9,084 nt of DNA from a bacterium (GTDB lineage Bacteria; Patescibacteria; Paceibacteria; UBA9973; UBA2103). Positions 1 to 6,130 of this stretch are shown here, piece by piece. Location: NCBI GenBank assembly GCA_021812925.1, contig JAKAMK010000032.1, forward strand, positions 1 through 9,084, in the 5' to 3' direction. Position 1 is the first letter of the stretch. The number at the start of each line of letters is the position of its first letter. Both the position numbers and the translations under genes were made by a program. Under the pieces are notes generated by a model that saw only the letters and a program-made list of their open reading frames with translations, was not told the DNA's origin and did not search any database.

Positions 1-28
1 AGGTGTAACTGCCGCCCGTAACCCTGGG

Positions 29-57
29 TTGCCGGACGCGGTTAACTGATATATAAG
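29..57 (+). promoter_or_regulatory. Sigma70-type promoter of the sugar transferase gene
   Basis: TTGCCG at 29-34 and TATAAG at 52-57 are separated by 17 bp. The predicted transcription start is near 64, leaving about 3 nt before the ATG at 67, so the mRNA would be practically leaderless. An overlapping TATATA at 50-55 gives a 15-bp spacer and is a weaker alternative. No Shine-Dalgarno sequence lies between promoter and ATG. Confidence 0.6.
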
Positions 58-66
58 CCTATCACG

Positions 67-1431
67 ATGACTACGCTCGGCAGGCGCTCCGCATCCCTGC
101 TCTTTATCGGCGACCTCGTCGCTTTTGCGGCATCTCTATATCTCACGCTCCTCCTGCGCTACCTCGCGCTGCCCACGGCGGCGAGCGTCACGCCGTACCT
201 CGCGCCGTTCGCGTTCCTCTTCGCGCTGTGGCTCATCGTCTTCTATGGCGCCGGCCTCTACGGCAAGCAGCTCGCGCTCTTCCCGAGCCGTCTCCCCGAC
301 GCCCTCGTAAAGACGCAGGCGGTGAACATCCTCCTCGCGGCCGTGTTCTTCTTCCTCGTGCCGGCGTTCGGCATCGCGCCGAAGACCATCCTCGCGCTCT
401 ACCTCGTCATCTCGCTCGCCCTCATCTTCCTCTGGCGGCTCGCGCTCTACCCGAAGCTCTCTGCGCGCCCGCACCGCGAGCGTGCGGTGCTCATCGCGTT
501 CGGCGAAGAGGCGGATGAGATTTATGCGGAGGTGAATGGCAACCCGCGCTATGGGGTCGAGTTCTGCTACCGCCCGAGTGCGGCGGAGCTCGCCGACCCC
601 GACGCGTTCGCACGCGCGATCGCGGGAGAGAACGCATCGCTCATCGTGGCTGATACCGAGTCCGCGGAGGTCGCGCGCGTCATGCCGCTCATCTACGACC
701 TCGCCCGCCTGCACCACACGTACCAGTTCGCGGCTTTCGAGGATTTCTACGAGGAGGTATTCGACCGCATCCCGCTGTCCGAGCTCGGCCACGTCTGGTT
801 TCTCGAGCACGTCGCGGCCGCCGACTCCGTCTTCTACATGGTCGCGAAGCGTACGATAGACATCCTGGGCGGTCTCGCGATGGGCGTCGTGACGGTACTG
901 GCGGCGCCGTTCATCTGGCTCGCGAACCGGTTTGAGGGCCCTGGCCCGCTCTTCATAAAGCAGGACCGCATCGGTCGGTACGGCACGCGCGTCGCATCCT
1001 ACAAGTTCCGTAGCATGACGAAGAACCTCGCGGCGAGCGGCGAATGGACGACGGAAGGGGAGAACCGCGTGACGAAAGTCGGGAGCTTCCTCAGGAAGAC
1101 CTCGCTCGATGAGTTCCCGCAGTTCGTAAACGTGCTCACGGGCGACCTCTCTCTCGTGGGGCCGCGGAACGACATCCTCGGTCTCGGGCAGCGGCTCGCG
1201 GAAGCACTCCCGTACTACGAGGCGCGGTACCTCGTGACGCCCGGCATCACGGGCTGGGCGCAGATCAACCAGCGGTATGAAGCGGGCAACGCGTCGCCGC
1301 AGTCGGTCGAGGAGACCAAGGTCCGCCTCGCATACGATTTCTATTACCTGAAGCACCGTTCGCTCGGGCTCGACATCATCATCGCGCTCAAGACCATTAA
1401 ACGCATGTTCTTCCGCGTGAGTTCTTGGTAG
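67..1431 (+). CDS. Polyprenyl-phosphate sugar-1-phosphate transferase (bacterial sugar transferase family, WbaP/WcaJ-like)
   Basis: This 454-aa membrane enzyme is predicted to transfer a sugar-1-phosphate from a nucleotide sugar to undecaprenyl phosphate, the first step of capsule, exopolysaccharide or glycoprotein glycan synthesis. Four hydrophobic segments fill about residues 10-130, followed by a soluble Rossmann-like section (about 138-230). The C-terminal catalytic domain starts with KRTID (261-265) and a membrane-associated helix (about 262-288). It continues with GPGPLFIKQDRIG, YKFRSM, the catalytic Asp-Glu pair in LDEFPQ (D348, E349), GDLSLVGPRN (359-368) and PGITGWAQ (392-399). The usual VGPRP is VGPRN here. 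The length fits the large, N-terminally extended form of the family. The start is chosen because the ATG sits about 3 nt after the predicted transcription start. The sugar cannot be read from the sequence. The epimerase gene downstream fits a shared glycan pathway. Family assignment is firm; substrate is open. Confidence 0.93.
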   Translation: MTTLGRRSASLLFIGDLVAFAASLYLTLLLRYLALPTAASVTPYLAPFAFLFALWLIVFYGAGLYGKQLALFPSRLPDALVKTQAVNILLAAVFFFLVPAFGIAPKTILALYLVISLALIFLWRLALYPKLSARPHRERAVLIAFGEEADEIYAEVNGNPRYGVEFCYRPSAAELADPDAFARAIAGENASLIVADTESAEVARVMPLIYDLARLHHTYQFAAFEDFYEEVFDRIPLSELGHVWFLEHVAAADSVFYMVAKRTIDILGGLAMGVVTVLAAPFIWLANRFEGPGPLFIKQDRIGRYGTRVASYKFRSMTKNLAASGEWTTEGENRVTKVGSFLRKTSLDEFPQFVNVLTGDLSLVGPRNDILGLGQRLAEALPYYEARYLVTPGITGWAQINQRYEAGNASPQSVEETKVRLAYDFYYLKHRSLGLDIIIALKTIKRMFFRVSSW

Positions 1432-1567
1432 TATGCCTACAAGTCTCATCTGCTTCGTTACGGGTCCCGCCGACGTTCTCCGTCGTACGCTCAGGTACGC
1501 CTACGAACGTCGACTTCCCGCGCCTCGCATCTGAGAGCTTCTAGGCACACTACTAACGTTGCGGTAT

Positions 1568-2653
1568 ATGGATAAGAAACACGTCATACTAGTAACCGGA
1601 GCGGCTGGTTACGTCGGCGCCATGCTCGTCGAGCAGTTCGCGAAGCGCGACGACGTCGAGAAGATAGTCGGTATCGACAAAGAGCACATTCCGGAGGAAT
1701 TGAAGAAAGAGCCGAAGCTCGTGTACCTCAATACGAATACCGCGGACGATTGGGAGGGGGAAGTGCGCGCGTACAAGCCGGATATCGTCGTCCACACCGC
1801 GTGGCAGATACGCGAGCTCTACGGCGCGCAGGACCTCGAGTGGCGCTGGAACGTCGGCGGCTCCGACAAGGTCTTCGACTACGCGTTCGATGCCGCGAAC
1901 GGCGTCGACCGCCTCATCTATTTCTCGACCGTCTCGTCGTACGGCGCGTTCGCGGATAACTCAGTAGACCACTTTTTCACCGAGGACGAAGGCTTCCGGA
2001 AGTCGCAGTACCTCTACGCGGAAGAGAAGCGTGCCGTCGAGGAGCACCTCGAAGAGAAGTACGGGAAGAGCACGCACAAGCCGATGGTCGCGGTTCTGCG
2101 CCCGGCGGCTATCACGGGCCCGCGCGGCCGCTACATGCGTGTCCGCTTCGGGCTCCAGGCGACCCTTGCCGGCCAGATGAAGGGCGGCATCTACTCCATC
2201 ATCTCGGCGATGGTTTCGTTCGTGCCGGTCACGCCCACGTGGCTGCGCCAGTTCATCCACGAGGACGATGTTGTCGGTATCGTCGAGCGGCTCGCATTCG
2301 GCGAAAAGCTCGCGAAAGGGTATGACGTGTTCAACATCTGCCCGCCCGGGCAGGTGGTGCGCGGGAAAGACATGGCCGCGGCCGTGGGGAAGAAGGTGCT
2401 GCCCGTGTACCCGTGGATGGTGCGGCTCGCGTTCTTCGTGTTCTGGCATCTCTCGCGCGGCAAGGTGCCGACCGGAAGAGGCGCGTGGAAAGGGTACTCG
2501 TACCCCATCGCGGTGGACGGTGGCAAGCTCACGCGCGTGACGGGCTACCAATACCGGTACGCAGGTCTCGATGCGTTCCGCTACACCGACGGCGCGTACG
2601 AGTCGTTCGTGCCCGAACACCAAATTCGGCATCGCAAAACTGTGACCACGTGA
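1568..2653 (+). CDS. NAD-dependent epimerase/dehydratase (extended short-chain dehydrogenase family)
   Basis: This 361-aa protein is predicted to bind NAD(P) and modify a nucleotide sugar or similar compound. The N-terminal Rossmann motif GAAGYVG lies at residues 11-17. The catalytic Ser region reads FSTVSSYG, and the catalytic Tyr-Lys pair is YAEEK (Y150, K154). A later IHEDDVV block is typical of extended SDR sugar enzymes. The ATG at 1568 is preferred over the in-frame TTG at 1559 because it places the Rossmann strand at the usual distance from the N terminus. No Shine-Dalgarno is visible; TACTAA at 1551-1556 could be a -10 box but lacks a good -35. The last 14 residues (348-361, from VPEH onward) are encoded by a repeat that recurs at 2748-2799, so the original C terminus has probably been replaced or extended. 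It follows the sugar transferase after 136 nt and probably acts in the same glycan pathway. The substrate is unknown. Confidence 0.88.
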   Translation: MDKKHVILVTGAAGYVGAMLVEQFAKRDDVEKIVGIDKEHIPEELKKEPKLVYLNTNTADDWEGEVRAYKPDIVVHTAWQIRELYGAQDLEWRWNVGGSDKVFDYAFDAANGVDRLIYFSTVSSYGAFADNSVDHFFTEDEGFRKSQYLYAEEKRAVEEHLEEKYGKSTHKPMVAVLRPAAITGPRGRYMRVRFGLQATLAGQMKGGIYSIISAMVSFVPVTPTWLRQFIHEDDVVGIVERLAFGEKLAKGYDVFNICPPGQVVRGKDMAAAVGKKVLPVYPWMVRLAFFVFWHLSRGKVPTGRGAWKGYSYPIAVDGGKLTRVTGYQYRYAGLDAFRYTDGAYESFVPEHQIRHRKTVTT

Positions 2654-2660
2654 GTTCGGA
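2609..2660 (+). repeat. Direct repeat copy A, overlapping the end of the epimerase gene
   Basis: This ~52-bp segment matches 2748-2799 at an offset of 139 bp, with a perfect core CAAATTCGGCATCGCAAAAC (2621-2640) and scattered differences outside it. It contains the stop codon region of the epimerase gene and supplies its last 14 codons. Confidence 0.8.
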
Positions 2661-2705
2661 AGAGTGCCTGGCAATTTGTAGCGAAGTGCGACAGACGGTA
2701 ATTGT

Positions 2706-2745
2706 GCGGTTTTGCAAAAGCCGCCATGCCGAAATTGGTGTGCGG
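2706..2745 (-). repeat. Inverted partial copy C of the same repeat, with a local hairpin
   Basis: Read on the minus strand, this segment contains ACCAATTTCGGCAT, one mismatch from ACCAAATTCGGCAT of copy A, and ends in GCAAAAC like the direct copies, with an insertion between the two parts. On the plus strand 2706-2713 and 2717-2724 form a small stem (GCGGTTTT with AAAGCCGC, one G-T pair). Copy C can pair with copy A on one side or copy B on the other. Confidence 0.6.
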
Positions 2746-2747
2746 GC

Positions 2748-2799
2748 GTGCCGGAACATCAAATTCGGCATCGCAAAACTGCAACCGCGTGAGCTCCGA
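2748..2799 (+). repeat. Direct repeat copy B
   Basis: Second direct copy of the segment at 2609-2660, lying fully in the intergenic region. It keeps the core CAAATTCGGCATCGCAAAAC at 2760-2779 and differs at several positions outside it. It leads directly into the long stem-loop at 2796-2900. Confidence 0.8.
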
Positions 2800-2900
2800 A
2801 AGGGATACGATTTCTGAGTACGGAATAATGTTCTGCTGAAAATGTTCCTCCTGCTCGGCCCGTCGGCCTACGCAGAGCCTCAGAAATCGCATCCTTTCCG
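2796..2900. repeat. Long imperfect inverted repeat (stem-loop) in the epimerase-folD intergenic region
   Basis: The arms 2796-2818 and 2879-2900 are reverse complements apart from one mismatch, one single-base bulge and the end base; they share CGATTTCTGAG at the loop side. The 60-nt loop holds a smaller stem (CTGC with GCAG and GGCC with GGCC, about 2851-2874). The one mismatch is A-C on the plus strand and would be a G-U pair in a minus-strand RNA. The intergenic region from 2654 to 2990 holds no gene that I can support. Confidence 0.7.
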
Positions 2901-2918
2901 TCGCTTCCACGGCAGCGC

Positions 2919-2963
2919 CCTGTGGACAATTGGGAAAGTCGGACTTTCCCAATTGTCCACAGG
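2919..2963. repeat. 45-bp palindrome: perfect 22-bp arms with a single central base
   Basis: Arms 2919-2940 and 2942-2963 are exact reverse complements around G2941. Each arm contains a DnaA-box-like 9-mer: TGTGGACAA at 2921-2929 and TTGTCCACA at 2953-2961, in opposite orientation. TTGTCCACA differs from the E. coli consensus TTATCCACA at one base and is the form preferred by DnaA of some high-GC bacteria such as Streptomyces. No T-run follows, so it is not a typical intrinsic terminator. Whether DnaA binds here is inference. Confidence 0.85.
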
Positions 2964-2978
2964 AGGCAGAGTTTGCGG

Positions 2979-2984
2979 TACTAT
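2979..2984 (+). promoter_or_regulatory. Candidate -10 box of folD
   Basis: TACTAT lies so that the predicted transcription start falls on A2991, the first base of the folD ATG. No good -35 box is present at 16-18 bp; the nearest TTGTCC (2953-2958) is 20 bp away and inside the palindrome. The element also falls inside the alternative TTG-initiated reading of folD, so it is tentative. Confidence 0.4.
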
Positions 2985-2990
2985 GCGCGC

Positions 2991-3791
2991 ATGATTGTCG
3001 ACGGCAAGGCGATAGCGGCAGAGATACTCGCCCTGACGAAGGAACGATCGGGGAAATTGTCGCGCCCGCCGCGGGTCGTCGCGTATGCACCCCTCATCAC
3101 GCCCGCGACCGCGTCGTACCTAAAGATAAAGAAGCGCAGCGCGGAGGCAGCGGGCTGCATGTTCGAAGAGACGGATGACCTCGCCGCGATAGGCGCCGCC
3201 GACGCTGCCATCGTGCAGCTACCGTTACCGCCTGGGATGGAGACGCGCGCGACCTGCGACCGCATCCCGCTCGCAAAAGACGCCGATGTGCTCGGGAGCG
3301 AAGCGCGTGCCAAATTCATGCGCGGTGACGTGGGCGCGCTCCTGCCGCCTGTCGTCGCTGCGGTGAAAGAGATTCTCGAGCGCGCGGGCGTCCTAGTAGC
3401 GGGGAAGCGTGCGGTCGTCGTGGGCGAAGGGTTCCTCGTCGGCGCGCCCGTAGCCGCATGGCTCGCACAGGAGGGCGCGAGCGTCACGGTGGTCCGCGGC
3501 AAGACCGACGACCTCGCCGCGGCGCTCGGCGACGCGGAGATTATCATTTCCGGCGCGGGCTCCCCGCACCTCATCACGCCCGAGCTCATCAAGAAGGGCG
3601 TCGTGCTCATCGATGCGGGCACCTCGGAATCGTCCGGCAAGGTCGCGGGCGACGCCGACCCCGCGTGCGCCCCAAAGTGCTCGGTCTTCACACCGGTCCC
3701 GGGCGGCGTCGGACCCGTCGCGGTCGCGAAGCTTTTTGAGAACGCAGTAATTCTCGCAGAACGAGCACTACAGGCACGGCCTCAGTCGTAA
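2991..3791 (+). CDS. folD: Divergent FolD: methylenetetrahydrofolate dehydrogenase / methenyltetrahydrofolate cyclohydrolase
   Basis: This 266-aa cytoplasmic protein belongs to the enzyme family that interconverts 5,10-methylene-, methenyl- and 10-formyl-tetrahydrofolate for purine and formyl-methionine synthesis. Family marks include IVDGKAIAAEIL at the N terminus, the active-site YxxxK (Y43, K47), VQLPLP (75-80, Q76), KDAD (96-99) and TPVPGGVGP (234-242). Several canonical blocks differ. The nucleotide-binding GRSxxVGxP reads GEGFLVGAP (145-153), the PCTPxG segment reads LLPPVV (117-122), and PGGVGPMT reads PGGVGPVA. It is slightly shorter than the usual ~285 aa. The ATG is preferred because a -10 box sits directly upstream. 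However, an in-frame TTG at 2973 has AGGAGG six bases before it and would add six residues. The gene converges on the patatin gene and overlaps it by 10 bp. Family is secure; full bifunctional activity and cofactor choice are not. Confidence 0.88.
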   Translation: MIVDGKAIAAEILALTKERSGKLSRPPRVVAYAPLITPATASYLKIKKRSAEAAGCMFEETDDLAAIGAADAAIVQLPLPPGMETRATCDRIPLAKDADVLGSEARAKFMRGDVGALLPPVVAAVKEILERAGVLVAGKRAVVVGEGFLVGAPVAAWLAQEGASVTVVRGKTDDLAAALGDAEIIISGAGSPHLITPELIKKGVVLIDAGTSESSGKVAGDADPACAPKCSVFTPVPGGVGPVAVAKLFENAVILAERALQARPQS

Positions 3792-3803
3792 AGACTGAGG
3801 CCG
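3777..3803. terminator. Shared hairpin between the converging folD and patatin genes
   Basis: CGGCCTCAGTC (3777-3787) and GACTGAGGCCG (3793-3803) form a perfect 11-bp stem with a 5-nt loop. The folD stop TAA (3789-3791) lies in the loop, and the patatin stop TGA (3782-3784, minus strand) lies in the stem. It is symmetric, so it could end transcripts from both sides, but no T-tract follows on either strand. Terminator function is therefore inferred. Confidence 0.6.
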
Positions 3804-4714
3804 GAAGCTTGAGACAGGATTGCACACATGTGCTGGTATGACTCGTTCATGGCGCGCCACAAGACTTGGGAACGTCTTTCGAATGAACCCATAGGGTTTT
3901 CCCAGAGCATCCCGATCCGGCATGGCAGCACCTGCGTACGTAGTCTCGATACGCGTCGAGCGAAGCGTGCGTCTCGGGTTTGATACGCTCTCTGTACCCG
4001 TGCGGGGTACGTGCGCGAGACGATGGTCGCCAGTGTCCGCCGAGCCCATGTATCCTTTTCGGCGCTCGCTGCGTTCGTGAGAACCAATACGTCAGTCGGA
4101 CTGAAGCGGCGGAGCGCTTCCCAGATGGGGAACGGATATGCTCCGCCTCCATCGAGGAAGCTGTCATTGCCGAGGCGGATCGGTTGGCCCGAAACGCCCG
4201 GAAGACTGATTGAAGCTCGGATGAGCTCGGTCACATCCGGCCGTGCATCTCTGGCTGGCATGAGCGTGCCTATCCCTGTGCGGGCAGAAGTGACTCCTAT
4301 GTAGAGTGCTGAGCGCGACTTGCGCACGGCATCTTCATCGAGTCCCTTAAGTCCTATTTCTCCACGGAACACTCGCGAGAGATATTCCGTGTCGGCCTTG
4401 CCGCGAAGGAATGAGACGAACTTGCTGCCTGAACACTCGTCGTAGTAGATGCTCGTGCCGAGCGACGACTGAGAAGCTAGGAAGTAAGCAGCAATCGGAG
4501 CTCCAGTGGAGACCCCGATAACCGTGTCGAACACCTGCGATAGTCCGAAGCGTTCGAGTGCCATCGCGCGTCCTCCGCCGAAGACGCCTCGCATCGCACC
4601 TGATAATACGAGCAAGAGCGGGCGGATGTGTTCATGTGAAGGATCGCCTGTCTCAAGCAGGAACTTCTTTGTGAATAAATTACGGATAAGAGGAAGATCT
4701 CCCTCGTAGCGCAT
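3782..4714 (-). CDS. Patatin-like phospholipase / acyl hydrolase
   Basis: This 310-aa protein is predicted to cleave acyl esters of lipids with a Ser-Asp dyad. The oxyanion region reads LSGAMRGVF (37-45), the nucleophile motif is GVSTG (67-71, Ser69), and the catalytic Asp is in DGGG (Asp188). The stretch RASISLPGVSG (166-176) is also typical of the family. The MRGVF arrangement resembles the YjjU branch of bacterial patatins. No signal peptide or membrane helix is evident, so it is probably cytoplasmic or delivered by other means. The ATG is well supported: GGAG lies six bases upstream and a promoter is placed about 27 nt ahead. Sampled 60-nt stretches run at about 45-58% GC against 63-67% in secD, and the codons are less dominated by CTC and GCG. 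That hints at later acquisition or weak expression. The gene is transcribed away from secD and towards folD. The lipid substrate is unknown. Confidence 0.9.
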   Translation of the reverse strand: MRYEGDLPLIRNLFTKKFLLETGDPSHEHIRPLLLVLSGAMRGVFGGGRAMALERFGLSQVFDTVIGVSTGAPIAAYFLASQSSLGTSIYYDECSGSKFVSFLRGKADTEYLSRVFRGEIGLKGLDEDAVRKSRSALYIGVTSARTGIGTLMPARDARPDVTELIRASISLPGVSGQPIRLGNDSFLDGGGAYPFPIWEALRRFSPTDVLVLTNAASAEKDTWARRTLATIVSRTYPARVQRAYQTRDARFARRVSRLRTQVLPCRIGMLWENPMGSFERRSQVLWRAMNESYQHMCAILSQASGLSLYD

Positions 4715-4720
4715 TTATGT

Positions 4721-4724
4721 CTCC
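4721..4724 (-). promoter_or_regulatory. Shine-Dalgarno site of the patatin gene
   Basis: GGAG on the minus strand, six bases before the ATG at 4714. It is the only well-placed Shine-Dalgarno sequence for a clear start in this window. The folD TTG alternative also has one. Confidence 0.65.
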
Positions 4725-4747
4725 ATGTAATCGATGTTCCGTCAAGG

Positions 4748-4776
4748 AACGTACCGTATTGCGGCGCATTTGGCAA
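4748..4776 (-). promoter_or_regulatory. Promoter of the patatin gene
   Basis: On the minus strand TTGCCA (4776-4771) and TACGTT (4753-4748) are 17 bp apart. The predicted start near 4741 gives a leader of about 27 nt containing the GGAG site. The -35 box overlaps the -35 box of the secD promoter on the other strand. A TTGACG at 4745-4740 (minus) was also seen but has no matching -10. Confidence 0.5.
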
Positions 4777-4798
4777 ATGACCTGAAATTTCCTATACT
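4770..4798 (+). promoter_or_regulatory. Promoter of the secD-secF-kinase operon
   Basis: TTGGCA (4770-4775) and TATACT (4793-4798) are separated by exactly 17 bp, a near-consensus sigma70 promoter. The predicted start at about 4805 leaves only 3 nt before the secD ATG at 4808, so the message would be practically leaderless. Confidence 0.8.
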
Positions 4799-4807
4799 GC
4801 CTCCATC

Positions 4808-6127
4808 ATGACTCGTTTCCGGGTGTTCGCACTTATCGCCCTCCTCGCGGGCGTTTTGCTCGCCTATTTCGTCTGGGCGACCCAGGCCAATCCGTACAGC
4901 GCCTACACCTTCAAGCTCGGCCTCGACCTCGCGGGCGGTACGGAGCTCGTCTACAAGGCCGACATGAGTCAGACCCCGGCAGGGGAGCGTAGTGACGCGC
5001 TCCAGGCGCTCCAGGGCGTCATCGAGCGCCGCGTGAACCTCTTCGGCGTCGCCGAGCCCCTCGTCCAGACCGAGCAGGCTTCCGCGCTATCCGGCACCAC
5101 CGAGGACCGTCTCATCGTCGATCTCCCGGGCGTCACCGACATAAACGCGGCGGTCGCGGCCTTGGGCGCGACGCCAACTCTCGACTTCGAGCTCGCGACC
5201 ACGACCACGGTCGGCACGACGACCGAGGTCTCCTACGCGCCTACCGGCCTCACCGGCCGCTACCTCACGAGCGCGGCGCTCCAGTTCGGCTCGGGCGCGA
5301 CCGCAGGCCTCGCATCGCCGGAAGTCTTGCTCCAGTTCAATAGCGCGGGCGCGAAGCTCTTCGAGCAGATCACCTCGCAGAACGTCGGCAGGACGCTCGC
5401 CATCTTCCTCGACGGGCAGCCCATCTCGACGCCGGTCATTAAGGAAGCGATCCCCGGCGGCCAGGCGACCATCAGCGGCAACTTCACCGCGACCGAGGCG
5501 CGCGACCTCGTGCGGAACCTGAACTTCGGCGCGCTGCCGGTGCCTATCTCGCTCGAGAGCTCTTCGTCGGTCGGCCCGACCTTGGGCTCGGCGGCTATCG
5601 CGGCAGGCGTCATCGCCGGTCTCATCGCCTTCGCTATCATCGCGCTCTTCATGATCGGCTGGTACCGCGTGCCGGGGCTCATCGCCTCCTTGGCTCTCGC
5701 CGAGTACCTCGCCCTCATGCTCGCGGTCATCAAGGCTGTGCCGGTCACGCTCACGGCCTCGGGTATCGCGGGCCTCATCATTTCTGCGGGTATGGCGGTG
5801 GACGCGAACGTGCTCATCTTCGAGCGCACGAAGGAAGAGCTTCGCGCGGGGCACGAGCCGCGCGAGGCGGTGCACATCGGCTTCGCGCGCGCGTGGACCG
5901 CTATCCGCGACGGCCACCTCACCATGATCATCTCGGGCATCATCCTCTTCTGGCTCGGCACCTCCATCGTCCAGGGCTTCGCGCTCGTCTTCCTCTTGGG
6001 CGTCCTTGCGTCCTTCCTCTCGGCGGTCACCGTGACTCGCATCTACCTCCTCTCGGTCGTGCCGGAGCACAACTCGGGATTCTGGCGCCGTGCGCTCAGC
6101 TCGGGCTTCCACCGCTCAAACTCGTAA
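4808..6127 (+). CDS. secD: Protein translocase subunit SecD
   Basis: SecD works with SecF in the cytoplasmic membrane, using the proton-motive force to help the SecYEG channel release exported proteins. This 439-aa protein has a first membrane helix at about residues 7-24, then GLDLAGGTELVY (38-49), the classic first conserved block of SecD. An extracytoplasmic domain (about 25-250) contains ERRVNLFGVAEP and DRLIVDLPGVTD. The C-terminal half carries five more hydrophobic segments (about 256-425) with the conserved SAGMAVDANVLIFER block (326-340), including D332 and N334. E. coli SecD has 615 residues; the difference lies in a smaller external domain, as in many other bacteria. The ATG follows directly on the promoter and no Shine-Dalgarno is present. 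secF begins 3 nt after the stop, so both are made from one message. No yajC-like gene is seen upstream. Confidence 0.96.
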   Translation: MTRFRVFALIALLAGVLLAYFVWATQANPYSAYTFKLGLDLAGGTELVYKADMSQTPAGERSDALQALQGVIERRVNLFGVAEPLVQTEQASALSGTTEDRLIVDLPGVTDINAAVAALGATPTLDFELATTTTVGTTTEVSYAPTGLTGRYLTSAALQFGSGATAGLASPEVLLQFNSAGAKLFEQITSQNVGRTLAIFLDGQPISTPVIKEAIPGGQATISGNFTATEARDLVRNLNFGALPVPISLESSSSVGPTLGSAAIAAGVIAGLIAFAIIALFMIGWYRVPGLIASLALAEYLALMLAVIKAVPVTLTASGIAGLIISAGMAVDANVLIFERTKEELRAGHEPREAVHIGFARAWTAIRDGHLTMIISGIILFWLGTSIVQGFALVFLLGVLASFLSAVTVTRIYLLSVVPEHNSGFWRRALSSGFHRSNS

Positions 6128-6130
6128 CGT

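Noticed and set aside
136..1449. A 437-codon open frame on the minus strand opposite the sugar transferase
   Set aside because: Its protein is rich in Arg, Glu and Asp without domains, and it is the expected antisense shadow of GC-rich codons; the plus-strand gene has all family motifs. The same applies to 1961-2674 (-) and 5087-6112 (-).
1433..1534. A 33-codon frame starting 1 nt after the sugar transferase stop
   Set aside because: No Shine-Dalgarno, no recognisable motif and a length expected by chance. Position alone is weak support, so it is left out of the features.
2609..2799. CRISPR-like array
   Set aside because: Only two direct copies plus one inverted partial copy, with unequal lengths and no regular spacers.
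2581..3090. Minus-strand frames (2529-2771 and 2581-3090) crossing the repeat block
   Set aside because: The frames run through the repeats and hairpins and into the folD start, and the translations only echo the repeat; no known domain.
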